A program made the position numbers and the translations under genes. From NCBI GenBank assembly GCA_964057225.1, contig OZ059894.1, positions 5,022,001-5,086,000 of the forward strand: a DNA stretch of 64,000 nt, given 5' to 3'. This document shows positions 39,269-52,606 of this stretch, piece by piece. The stretch is from Auanema rhodensis. Taxonomy: Eukaryota > Nematoda > Chromadorea > Rhabditida > Rhabditidae. The notes under the pieces were generated by a model. The model searched no databases, had not been told where the DNA came from, and saw only the letters and a list, made by a program, of their open reading frames with translations. How positions within the stretch are numbered: the first letter of the stretch is position 1; each line of letters opens with the position of its first letter.

Positions 39269-42076
39269 GGAAACTCAACATACACTAATGCATCATTTTT
39301 CAAACGATCATAACTAATTTTTGTATTAAGCGTTTCTCAAAGTAGTATAGTGCATTCGATGCGGATTTCCCAGCTGCGTCGATCTGTGTTATCAGATTTG
39401 CGCTAGCTTAAAAATGCACCGAGATATCAACTGATATAAGTTCACACTTATATCCTCCATTTTCACCCTGAAGAATTAATTTTTTCGTTGAATAACATTG
39501 TCCATCGTCTTTGCCTTGAAAAAAGAAAACTAAAAACATCTACTTTTTGCTAAATTATTTTGAAATTTTTCGAAAAAATTTTTGTCAAAATGTTTTTGGA
39601 AGCTATGTTGAGTGTACATGGAAACTCAACATACACTTATGCATCATTTTTCAAACGATCATAACTAATTTTTGTATTAAGCGTTCCTCAATGTAGTATA
39701 GTGCATTCGATGCGGATTTTTAAGCTGCGTCGATCTGTGTTATCAGATTTGCGCTAGCTTAAAAATGCACCGAGATATCAACTGATATAAGTTCACACTT
39801 ATATCCTTGATTTTCACCCTGTAGAATTAATTTTTTCGTTGAATAACATTGTCCATCGTCTTTGCCTTGAAAAAAGGAATCTAAAAACATCTACTTTTTG
39901 CTAAATTGTTTTGAAATTTTTCGAAAAAATTTTTGTCAAAATGTTTTTGGAAGCTATGTTGAGTGTACATGGAAACTCAACATACACTTATGCATCATTT
40001 TTCAAACGATCATAACTAATTTTTGTATTAAGCGTTCCTCAATGTAGTATAGTGCATTCGATGCGGATTTTTAAGCTGCGTCGATCTGTGTTATCAGATT
40101 TGCGCTAGCTTAAAAATGCACCGAGATATCAACTGATATAAGTTCACACTTATATCCTTGATTTTCACCCTGGAGAATTAATTTTTTCGTTGAATAACAT
40201 TGTCCATCGTCTTTGCTTTGAAAAAAGGAATCTAAAAACATCTACTTTTTGCTAAATTATTTTGAAATTTTTCGAAAAAATTTTTGTCAAAATGTTTTTG
40301 GAAGCTATGTTGAGTGTACATGGAAACTCAACATACACTAATGCATCATTTTTCAAACGATCATAACTAATTTTTGTATTAAGCGTTCCTCAATGTAGTA
40401 TAGTGCATTCGATGCGGATTTTTAAGCTGCGTCGATCTGTGTTATCGGATTTGCGCTAGCTTAAAAATGCACCGAGATATCAACTGATATAAGTTCACAC
40501 TTATATCCTTGATTTTCACCCTGAAAAATTAATTTTTTCGTTGAATAACATTGTCCATCGTCTTTGCCTTGAAAAAAGGAATCTAAAAACATCTACTTTT
40601 TGCTAAATTATTTTGAAATTTTTCGAAAAAATTTTTGTCAAAATGTTTTTGGAAGCTATGTTGAGTGTACATGGAAACTCAACATACACTAATGCATCAT
40701 TTTTCAAACGATCATAACTAATTTTTGTATTAAGCGTTTCTCAAAGTAGTATAGTGCATTCGATGCGGATTTCCCAGCTGCGTCGATCTGTGTTATCAGA
40801 TTTGCGCTAGCTTAAAAATGCACCGAGATATCAACTGATATAAGTTCACACTTATATCCTCCATTTTCACCCTGAAGAATTAATTTTTTCGTTGAATAAC
40901 ATTGTCCATCGTCTTTGCCTTGAAAAAAGAAAACTAAAAACATCTACTTTTTGCTAAATTATTTTGAAATTTTTCGAAAAAATTTTTGTCAAAATGTTTT
41001 TGGAAGCTATGTTGAGTGTACATGGAAACTCAACATACACTTATGCATCATTTTTCAAACGATCATAACTAATTTTTGTATTAAGCGTTCCTCAATGTAG
41101 TATAGTGCATTCGATGCGGATTTTTAAGCTGCGTCGATCTGTGTTATCAGATTTGCGCTAGCTTAAAAATGCACCGAGATATCAACTGATATAAGTTCAC
41201 ACTTATATCCTTGATTTTCACCCTGTAGAATTAATTTTTTCGTTGAATAACATTGTCCATCGTCTTTGCCTTGAAAAAAGGAATCTAAAAACATCTACTT
41301 TTTGCTAAATTGTTTTGAAATTTTTCGAAAAAATTTTTGTCAAAATGTTTTTGGAAGCTATGTTGAGTGTACATGGAAACTCAACATACACTTATGCATC
41401 ATTTTTCAAACGATCATAACTAATTTTTGTATTAAGCGTTCCTCAATGTAGTATAGTGCATTCGATGCGGATTTTTAAGCTGCGTCGATCTGTGTTATCA
41501 GATTTGCGCTAGCTTAAAAATGCACCGAGATATCAACTGATATAAGTTCACACTTATATCCTTGATTTTCACCCTGGAGAATTAATTTTTTCGTTGAATA
41601 ACATTGTCCATCGTCTTTGCTTTGAAAAAAGGAATCTAAAAACATCTACTTTTTGCTAAATTATTTTGAAATTTTTCGAAAAAATTTTTGTCAAAATGTT
41701 TTTGGAAGCTATGTTGAGTGTACATGGAAACTCAACATACACTAATGCATCATTTTTCAAACGATCATAACTAATTTTTGTATTAAGCGTTCCTCAATGT
41801 AGTATAGTGCATTCGATGCGGATTTTTAAGCTGCGTCGATCTGTGTTATCAGATTTGCGCTAGCTTAAAAATGCACCGAGATATCAACTGATATAAGTTC
41901 ACACTTATATCCTTGATTTTCACCCTGAAGAATTAATTTTTTCGTTGAATAACATTGTCCATCGTCTTTGCCTTGAAAGAAGGAATCTAAAAACATCTAC
42001 TTTTTGCTAAATTATTTTGAAATTTTTCGAAAAAATTTTTGTCAAAATGTTTTTGGAAGCTATGTTGAGTGTACAT
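39269..42076 (+). repeat. Array domain E: tandem tetramer (M113-M116, M117-M120)
   Basis: Two 1404-bp copies start at 39269 and 40673. The order is TTCCCAG/GAAAACT, then CTGTAG with G at p290, then CTGGAG with TTTGCTTTG, then a TTTTAAG/CCTTGATT unit. The fourth units differ: M116 has CTGAAAAATT and TTATCGGATT, while M120 has CTGAAG and GAAAGAAGG, marking the exchange boundary. M93-M95 (32249-33301) show the same order for three units, a related older copy. Confidence 0.8.
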
Positions 42077-45000
42077 GGAAACTCAACATACACTTATGCA
42101 TCATTTTTCAAACGATCATAACTAATTTTTGTATTAAGCGTTCCTCAATGTAGTATAGTGCATTCGATGCGGATTTTTAAGCTGCGTCGATCTGTGTTAT
42201 CAGATTTGCGCTAGCTTAAAAATGCACCGAGATATCAACTGATATAAGTTCACACTTATATCCTCGATTTTCACCCTGAAGAATTAATTTTTTCGTTGAA
42301 TAACATTGTCCATCGTCTTTGCCTTGAAAAAAGGAATCTAAAAACATCTACTTTTTGCTAAATTATTTTGAAATTTTTCGAAAAAATTTTTGTCAAAATG
42401 TTTTTGGAAGCTATGTTGAGTGTACATGGAAACTCAACATACACTTATGCATCATTTTTCAAACGATCATAACTAATTTTTGTATTAAGCGTTCCTCAAT
42501 GTAGTATAGTGCATTCGATGCGGATTTTTAAGCTGCGTCGATCTGTGTTATCAGATTTGCGCTAGCTTAAAAATGCACCGAGATATCAACTGATATAAGT
42601 TCACACTTATATCCTTGATTTTCACCCTGGAGAATTAATTTTTTCGTTGAATAACATTGTCCATCGTCTTTGCCTTGAAAAAAGGAAACTAAAAACATCT
42701 ACTTTTTGCTAAATTATTTTGAAATTTTTCGAAAAAATTTTTGTCAAAATGTTTTTGGAAGCTATGTTGAGTGTACATGGAAACTCAACATACACTTATG
42801 CATCATTTTTCAAACGATCATAACTAATTTTTGTATTAAGCGTTCTTCAATGTAGTATAGTGCATTCGATGCGGATTTTTAAGCTGCGTCGATCTGTGTT
42901 ATCAGATTTGCGCTAGCTTAAAAATGCACCGAGATATCAACTGATATAAGTTCACACTTATATCCTTGATTTTCACCCTGAAGAATTAATTTTTTCGTTG
43001 AATAACATTGTCCATCGTCTTTGCCTTGAAAAAAGGAATCTAAAAACATCTACTTTTTGCTAAATTATTTTGAAATTTTTCGAAAAAATTTTTGTCAAAA
43101 TGTTTTTGGAAGCTATGTTGAGTGTACATGGAAACTCAACATACACTAATGCATCATTTTTCAAACGATCATAACTAATTTTTGTATTAAGCGTTCCTCA
43201 ATGTAGTATAGTGCATTCGATGCGGATTTTTAAGCTGCGTCGATCTGTGTTATCAGATTTGCGCTAGCTTAAAAATGCACCGAGATATCAACTGATATAA
43301 GTTCACACTTATATCCTTGATTTTCACCCTGAAAAATTAATTTTTTCGTTGAATAACATTGTCCATCGTCTTTGCCTTGAAAAAAGGAATCTAAAAACAT
43401 CTACTTTTTGCTAAATTATTTTGAAATTTTTCGAAAAAATTTTTGTCAACATGTTTTTGGAAGCTATGTTGAGTGTACATGGAAACTCAACATACACTAA
43501 TGCATCATTTTTCAAACGATCATAACTAATTTTTGTATTAAGCGTTTCTCAAAGTAGTATAGTGCATTCGATGCGGATTTCCAAGCTGCGTCGATCTGTG
43601 TTATCAGATTTGCGCTAGCTTAAAAATGCACCGAGATATCAACTGATATAAGTTCACACTTATATCCTCCATTTTCACCCTGAAGAATTAATTTTTTCGT
43701 TGAATAACATTGTCCATCGTCTTTGCCTTGAAAAAAGGAATCTAAAAACATCTACTTTTTGCTAAATTATTTTGAAATTTTTCGAAAAAATTTTTGTCAA
43801 AATGTTTTTGGAAGCTATGTTGAGTGTACATGGAAACTCAACATACACTTATGCATCATTTTTCAAACGATCATAACTAATTTTTGTATTAAGCGTTCCT
43901 CAATGTAGTATAGTGCATTCGATGCGGATTTTTAAGCTGCGTCGATCTGTGTTATCAGATTTGCGCTAGCTTAAAAATGCACCGAGATATCAACTGATAT
44001 AAGTTCACACTTATATCCTTGATTTTCACCCTGGAGAATTAATTTTTTCGTTGAATAACATTGTCCATCGTCTTTGCCTTGAAAAAAGGAATCTAAAAAC
44101 ATCTACTTTTTGCTAAATTATTTTGAAATTTTTCGAAAAAATTTTTGTCAAAATGTTTTTGGAAGCTATGTTGAGTGTACATGGAAACTCAACATACACT
44201 AATGCATCATTTTTCAAACGATCATAACTAATTTTTGTATTAAGCGTTTCTCAAAGTAGTATAGTGCATTCGATGCGGATTTCCAAGCTGCGTCGATCTG
44301 TGTTATCAGATTTGCGCTAGCTTAAAAATGCACCGAGATATCAACTGATATAAGTTCACACTTATATCCTCCATTTTCACCCTGAAGAATTAATTTTTTC
44401 GTTGAATAACATTGTCCATCGTCTTTGCCTTGAAAAAAGGAATCTAAAAACATTTACTTTTTGCTAAATTATTTTGAAATTTTTCGAAAAAATTTTTGTC
44501 AAAATGTTTTTGGAAGCTATGTTGAGTGTACATGGAAACTCAACATACACTTATGCATCATTTTTCAAACGATCATAACTAATTTTTGTATTAAGCGTTC
44601 CTCAATGTAGTATAGTGCATTCGATGCGGATTTTTAAGCTGCGTCGATCTGTGTTATCAGATTTGCGCTAGCTTAAAAATGCACCGAGATATCAACTGAT
44701 ATAAGTTCACACTTATATCCTTGATTTTCACCCTGGAGAATTAATTTTTTCGTTGAATAACATTGTCCATCGTCTTTGCCTTGAAAAAAGGAATCTAAAA
44801 ACATCTACTTTTTGCTAAATTATTTTGAAATTTTTCGAAAAAATTTTTGTCAAAATGTTTTTGGAAGCTATGTTGAGTGTACATGGAAACTCAACATACA
44901 CTTATGCATCATTTTTCAAACGATCATAACTAATTTTTGTATTAAGCGTTCCTCAATGTAGTATAGTGCATTCGATGCGGATTTTTAAGCTGCGTCGATC

Positions 45001-48000
45001 TGTGTTATCAGATTTGCGCTAGCTTAAAAATGCACCGAGATATCAACTGATATAAGTTCACACTTATATCCTCCATTTTCACCCTGAAGAATTAATTTTT
45101 TCGTTGAATAACATTGTCCATCGTCTTTGCCTTGAAAAAAGGAATCTAAAAACATCTACTTTTTGCTAAATTATTTTGAAATTTTTCGAAAAAATTTTTG
45201 TCAAAATGTTTTTGGAAGCTATGTTGAGTGTACATGGAAACTCAACATACACTAATGCATCATTTTTCAAACGATCATAACTAATTTTTGTATTAAGCGT
45301 TTCTCAAAGTAGTATAGTGCATTCGATGCGGATTTCCCAGCTGCGTCGATCTGTGTTATCAGATTTGCGCTAGCTTAAAAATGCACCGAGATATCAACTG
45401 ATATAAGTTCACACTTATATCCTCCATTTTCACCCTGAAGAATTAATTTTTTCGTTGAATAACATTGTCCATCGTCTTTGCCTTGAAAGAAGGAATCTAA
45501 AAACATCTACTTTTTGCTAAATTATTTTGAAATTTTTCGAAAAAATTTTTGTCAAAATGTTTTTGGAAGCTATGTTGAGTGTACATGGAAACTCAACATA
45601 CACTTATGCATCATTTTTCAAACGATCATAACTAATTTTTGTATTAAGCGTTCCTCAATGTAGTATAGTGCATTCGATGCGGATTTTTAAGCTGCGTCGA
45701 TCTGTGTTATCAGATTTGCGCTAGCTTAAAAATGCACCGAGATATCAACTGATATAAGTTCACACTTATATCCTCGATTTTCACCCTGAAGAATTAATTT
45801 TTTCGTTGAATAACATTGTCCATCGTCTTTGCCTTGAAAAAAGGAATCTAAAAACATCTACTTTTTGCTAAATTATTTTGAAATTTTTCGAAAAAATTTT
45901 TGTCAAAATGTTTTTGGAAGCTATGTTGAGTGTACATGGAAACTCAACATACACTTATGCATCATTTTTCAAACGATCATAACTAATTTTTGTATTAAGC
46001 GTTCCTCAATGTAGTATAGTGCATTCGATGCGGATTTTTAAGCTGCGTCGATCTGTGTTATCAGATTTGCGCTAGCTTAAAAATGCACCGAGATATCAAC
46101 TGATATAAGTTCACACTTATATCCTTGATTTTCACCCTGGAGAATTAATTTTTTCGTTGAATAACATTGTCCATCGTCTTTGCCTTGAAAAAAGGAATCT
46201 AAAAACATCTACTTTTTGCTAAATTATTTTGAAATTTTTCGAAAAAATTTTTGTCAAAATGTTTTTGGAAGCTATGTTGAGTGTACATGGAAACTCAACA
46301 TACACTTATGCATCATTTTTCAAACGATCATAACTAATTTTTGTATTAAGCGTTCTTCAATGTAGTATAGTGCATTCGATGCGGATTTTTAAGCTGCGTC
46401 GATCTGTGTTATCAGATTTGCGCTAGCTTAAAAATGCACCGAGATATCAACTGATATAAGTTCACACTTATATCCTTGATTTTCACCCTGAAGAATTAAT
46501 TTTTTCGTTGAATAACATTGTCCATCGTCTTTGCCTTGAAAAAAGGAATCTAAAAACATCTACTTTTTGCTAAATTATTTTGAAATTTTTCGAAAAAATT
46601 TTTGTCAAAATGTTTTTGGAAGCTATGTTGAGTGTACATGGAAACTCAACATACACTAATGCATCATTTTTCAAACGATCATAACTAATTTTTGTATTAA
46701 GCGTTCCTCAATGTAGTATAGTGCATTCGATGCGGATTTTTAAGCTGCGTCGATCTGTGTTATCAGATTTGCGCTAGCTTAAAAATGCACCGAGATATCA
46801 ACTGATATAAGTTCACACTTATATCCTTGATTTTCACCCTGAAAAATTAATTTTTTCGTTGAATAACATTGTCCATCGTCTTTGCCTTGAAAAAAGGAAT
46901 CTAAAAACATCTACTTTTTGCTAAATTATTTTGAAATTTTTCGAAAAAATTTTTGTCAACATGTTTTTGGAAGCTATGTTGAGTGTACATGGAAACTCAA
47001 CATACACTAATGCATCATTTTTCAAACGATCATAACTAATTTTTGTATTAAGCGTTTCTCAAAGTAGTATAGTGCATTCGATGCGGATTTCCAAGCTGCG
47101 TCGATCTGTGTTATCAGATTTGCGCTAGCTTAAAAATGCACCGAGATATCAACTGATATAAGTTCACACTTATATCCTCCATTTTCACCCTGAAGAATTA
47201 ATTTTTTCGTTGAATAACATTGTCCATCGTCTTTGCCTTGAAAAAAGGAATCTAAAAACATCTACTTTTTGCTAAATTATTTTGAAATTTTTCGAAAAAA
47301 TTTTTGTCAAAATGTTTTTGGAAGCTATGTTGAGTGTACATGGAAACTCAACATACACTAATGCATCATTTTTCAAACGATCATAACTAATTTTTGTATT
47401 AAGCGTTTCTCAAAGTAGTATAGTGCATTCGATGCGGATTTCCAAGCTGCGTCGATCTGTGTTATCAGATTTGCGCTAGCTTAAAAATGCACCGAGATAT
47501 CAACTGATATAAGTTCACACTTATATCCTCCATTTTCACCCTGAAGAATTAATTTTTTCGTTGAATAACATTGTCCATCGTCTTTGCCTTGAAAAAAGAA
47601 ATCTAAAAACATTTACTTTTTGCTAAATTATTTTGAAATTTTTCGAAAAAATTTTTGTCAAAATGTTTTTGGAAGCTATGTTGAGTGTACATGGAAACTC
47701 AACATACACTTATGCATCATTTTTCAAACGATCATAACTAATTTTTGTATTAAGCGTTCCTCAATGTAGTATAGTGCATTCGATGCGGATTTTTAAGCTG
47801 CGTCGATCTGTGTTATCAGATTTGCGCTAGCTTAAAAATGCACCGAGATATCAACTGATATAAGTTCACACTTATATCCTTGATTTTCACCCTGGAGAAT
47901 TAATTTTTTCGTTGAATAACATTGTCCATCGTCTTTGCCTTGAAAAAAGGAATCTAAAAACATCTACTTTTTGCTAAATTATTTTGAAATTTTTCGAAAA

Positions 48001-50851
48001 AATTTTTGTCAAAATGTTTTTGGAAGCTATGTTGAGTGTACATGGAAACTCAACATACACTAATGCATCATTTTTCAAACGATCATAACTAATTTTTGTA
48101 TTAAGCGTTTCTCAAAGTAGTATAGTGCATTCGATGCGGATTTCCAAGCTGCGTCGATCTGTGTTATCAGATTTGCGCTAGCTTAAAAATGCACCGAGAT
48201 ATCAACTGATATAAGTTCACACTTATATCCTCCATTTTCACCCTGAAGAATTAATTTTTTCGTTGAATAACATTGTCCATCGTCTTTGCCTTGAAAAAAG
48301 GAATCTAAAAACATTTACTTTTTGCTAAATTATTTTGAAATTTTTCGAAAAAATTTTTGTCAAAATGTTTTTGGAAGCTATGTTGAGTGTACATGGAAAC
48401 TCAACATACACTTATGCATCATTTTTCAAACGATCATAACTAATTTTTGTATTAAGCGTTCCTCAATGTAGTATAGTGCATTCGATGCGGATTTTTAAGC
48501 TGCGTCGATCTGTGTTATCAGATTTGCGCTAGCTTAAAAATGCACCGAGATATCAACTGATATAAGTTCACACTTATATCCTTGATTTTCACCCTGGAGA
48601 ATTAATTTTTTCGTTGAATAACATTGTCCATCGTCTTTGCCTTGAAAAAAGGAATCTAAAAACATCTACTTTTTGCTAAATTATTTTGAAATTTTTCGAA
48701 AAAATTTTTGTCAAAATGTTTTTGGAAGCTATGTTGAGTGTACATGGAAACTCAACATACACTTATGCATCATTTTTCAAACGATCATAACTAATTTTTG
48801 TATTAAGCGTTCCTCAATGTAGTATAGTGCATTCGATGCGGATTTTTAAGCTGCGTCGATCTGTGTTATCAGATTTGCGCTAGCTTAAAAATGCACCGAG
48901 ATATCAACTGATATAAGTTCACACTTATATCCTTGATTTTCACCCTGTAGAATTAATTTTTTCGTTGAATAACATTGTCCATCGTCTTTGCCTTGAAAAA
49001 AGGAATCTAAAAACATCTACTTTTTGCTAAATTATTTTGAAATTTTTCGAAAAAATTTTTGTCAAAATGTTTTTGGAAGCTATGTTGAGTGTACATGGAA
49101 ACTCAACATACACTTATGCATCATTTTTCAAACGATCATAACTAATTTTTGTATTAAGCGTTCCTCAATGTAGTATAGTGCATTCGATGCGGATTTTTAA
49201 GCTGCGTCGATCTGTGTTATCAGATTTGCGCTAGCTTAAAAATGCACCGAGATATCAACTGATATAAGTTCACACTTATATCCTTGATTTTCACCCTGGA
49301 GAATTAATTTTTTCGTTGAATAACATTGTCCATCGTCTTTGCCTTGAAAAAAGGAATCTAAAAACATCTACTTTTTGCTAAATTATTTTGAAATTTTTCG
49401 AAAAAATTTTTGTCAAAATGTTTTTGGAAGCTATGTTGAGTGTACATGGAAACTCAACATACACTTATGCATCATTTTTCAAACGATCATAACTAATTTT
49501 TGTATTAAGCGTTCTTCAATGTAGTATAGTGCATTCGATGCGGATTTTTAAGCTGCGTCGATCTGTGTTATCAGATTTGCGCTAGCTTAAAAATGCACCG
49601 AGATATCAACTGATATAAGTTCACACTTATATCCTTGATTTTCACCCTGAAGAATTAATTTTTTCGTTGAATAACATTGTCCATCGTCTTTGCCTTGAAA
49701 AAAGGAATCTAAAAACATCTACTTTTTGCTAAATTATTTTGAAATTTTTCGAAAAAATTTTTGTCAAAATGTTTTTGGAAGCTATGTTGAGTGTACATGG
49801 AAACTCAACATACACTAATGCATCATTTTTCAAACGATCATAACTAATTTTTGTATTAAGCGTTCCTCAATGTAGTATAGTGCATTCGATGCGGATTTTT
49901 AAGCTGCGTCGATCTGTGTTATCAGATTTGCGCTAGCTTAAAAATGCACCGAGATATCAACTGATATAAGTTCACACTTATATCCTTGATTTTCACCCTG
50001 AAAAATTAATTTTTTCGTTGAATAACATTGTCCATCGTCTTTGCCTTAAAAAAAGGAATCTAAAAACATCTACTTTTTGCTAAATTATTTTGAAATTTTT
50101 TGAAAAAATTTTTGTCAAAATGTTTTTGGAAGCTATGTTGAGTGTACATGGAAACTCAACATACACTAATGCATCATTTTTCAAACGATCATAACTAATT
50201 TTTGTATTAAGCGTTTCTCAAAGTAGTATAGTGCATTCGATGCGGATTTCCAAGCTGCGTCGATCTGTGTTATCAGATTTGCGCTAGCTTAAAAATGCAC
50301 CGAGATATCAACTGATATAAGTTCACACTTATATCCTCCATTTTCACCCTGAAGAATTAATTTTTTCGTTGAATAACATTGTCCATCGTCTTTGCCTTGA
50401 AAAAAGGAATCTAAAAACATCTACTTTTTGCTAAATTATTTTGAAATTTTTCGAAAAAATTTTTGTCAAAATGTTTTTGGAAGCTATGTTGAGTGTACAT
50501 GGAAACTCAACATACACTAATGCATCATTTTTCAAACGATCATAACTAATTTTTGTATTAAGCGTTTCTCAAAGTAGTATAGTGCATTCGATGCGGATTT
50601 CCAAGCTGCGTCGATCTGTGTTATCAGATTTGCGCTAGCTTAAAAATGCACCGAGATATCAACTGATATAAGTTCACACTTATATCCTCCATTTTCACCC
50701 TGAAGAATTAATTTTTTCGTTGAATAACATTGTCCATCGTCTTTGCCTTGAAAAAAGGAATCTAAAAACATCTACTTTTTGCTAAATTATTTTGAAATTT
50801 TTCGAAAAAATTTTTGTCAAAATGTTTTTGGAAGCTATGTTGAGTGTACAT
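42077..50851 (+). repeat. Array domain F (M121-M145): ten-monomer higher-order repeat
   Basis: M121-M125 (42077-43831) match M131-M135 (45587-47341), offset 3510 bp, exactly ten units. The rare GTCAACATG recurs at 43447 and 46957. GTTCTTCAATG units lie at 42779, 46289 and 49448, steps of 10 and 9 units. CTGAAAAATT follows each time. A dimer of TTCCAAG with CATTTACTTT then TTTTAAG/CTGGAG recurs at M127-M128, M136-M137 and M138-M139. Confidence 0.78.
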
Positions 50852-52606
50852 GGAAACTCAACATACACTAATGCATCATTTTTCAAACGATCATAACTAA
50901 TTTTTGTATTAAGCGTTTCTCAAAGTAGTATAAAGCATTCGATGCGGATTTCCAAGCTGCGTCGATCTGTGTTATCAGATTTGCGCTAGCTTAAAAATGC
51001 ACCGAGATATCAACTGATATAAGTTCACACTTATATCCTCCATTTTCACCCTGAAGAATTAATTTTTTCGTTGAATAACATTGTCCATCGTCTTTGCCTT
51101 GAAAAAAGGAATCTAAAAACATTTACTTTTTGCTAAATTATTTTGAAATTTTTCGAAAAAATTTTTGTCAAAATGTTTTTGGAAGCTATGTTGAGTGTAC
51201 ATGGAAACTCAACATACACTTATGCATCATTTTTCAAACGATCATAACTAATTTTTGTATTAAGCGTTCCTCAATGTAGTATAGTGCATTCGATGCGGAT
51301 TTTTAAGCTGCGTCGATCTGTGTTATCAGATTTGCGCTAGCTTAAAAATGCACCGAGATATCAACTGATATAAGTTCACACTTATATCCTTGATTTTCAC
51401 CCTGGAGAATTAATTTTTTCGTTGAATAACATTGTCCATCGTCTTTGCCTTGAAAAAAGGAATCTAAAAACATCTACTTTTTGCTAAATTATTTTGAAAT
51501 TTTTCGAAAAAATTTTTGTCAAAATGTTTTTGGAAGCTATGTTGAGTGTACATGGAAACTCAACATACACTTATGCATCATTTTTCAAACGATCATAACT
51601 AATTTTTGTATTAAGCGTTCCTCAATGTAGTATAGTGCATTCGATGCGGATTTTTAAGCTGCGTCGATCTGTGTTATCAGATTTGCGCTAGCTTAAAAAT
51701 GCACCGAGATATCAACTGATATAAGTTCACACTTATATCCTTGATTTTCACCCTGGAGAATTAATTTTTTCGTTGAATAACATTGTCCATCGTCTTTGCC
51801 TTGAAAAAAGGAATCTAAAAACATCTACTTTTTGCTAAATTATTTTGAAATTTTTCGAAAAAATTTTTGTCAAAATGTTTTTGGAAGCAATGTTGAGTGT
51901 ACATGGAAACTCAACATACACTAATGCATCATTTTTCAAACGATCAAAACTAATTTTTGTATTAAGCGTTTCTCAAAGTAGTATAGTGCATTCGATGCGG
52001 ATTTTCAAGCTGCGTCGATCTGTGTTATCAGATTTGCGCTAGCTTAAAAATGCACCGAGATATCAACTGATATAAGTTCACACTTATATCCTCGATTTTC
52101 ACCCTGAAGAATTAATTTTTTCGTTGAATAACATTGTCCATCGTCTTTGCCTTGAAAAAAGGAATCTAAAAACATCTACTTTTTGCTAAATTATTTTGAA
52201 ATTTTTCGAAAAAATTTTTGTCAAAATGTTTTTGGAAGCTATGTTGAGTGTACATGGAAACTCAACATACACTAATGCATCATTTTTCAAACGATCATAA
52301 CTAATTTTTGTATTAAGCGTTTCTCAAAGTAGTATAGTGCATTCGATGCGGATTTTCAAGTTGCGTCGATCTGTGTTATCAGATTTGCGCTAGCTTAAAA
52401 ATGCACCGAGATATCAACTGATATAAGTTCACACTTATATCCTCGATTTTCACCCTGAAGAATTAATTTTTTCGTTGAATAACATTGTCCATCGTCTTTG
52501 CCTTGAAAAAAGGAATCTAAAAACATCTACTTTTTGCTAAATTATTTTGAAATTTTTCGAAAAAATTTTTGTCAAAATGTTTTTGGAAGCTATGTTGAGT
52601 GTACAT
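50852..52606 (+). repeat. 22-monomer duplication, copy 1 visible core (M146-M150)
   Basis: M146-M150 match M168-M172 at 58574-60328, offset 7722 bp, exactly 22 units. Rare shared markers are TATAAAGCATTC (M146, M168) and GATCAAAACT (M149, M171). The right copy differs by AAAGAAG instead of AAAGTAG in M171. The left edge of homology falls inside M145/M167, because M167 has TTTCAAGCTG where M145 has TTCCAAGCTG. Confidence 0.82.

Noticed and set aside
51845-52042. 65-residue plus-strand frame, repeated at 59567, 60620 and on the minus strand at 63584
   Set aside because: It starts at TTG, not ATG, lies wholly inside satellite units, exists only because one base change removes the usual TAA, and shows no recognisable domain. 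It is not a gene.
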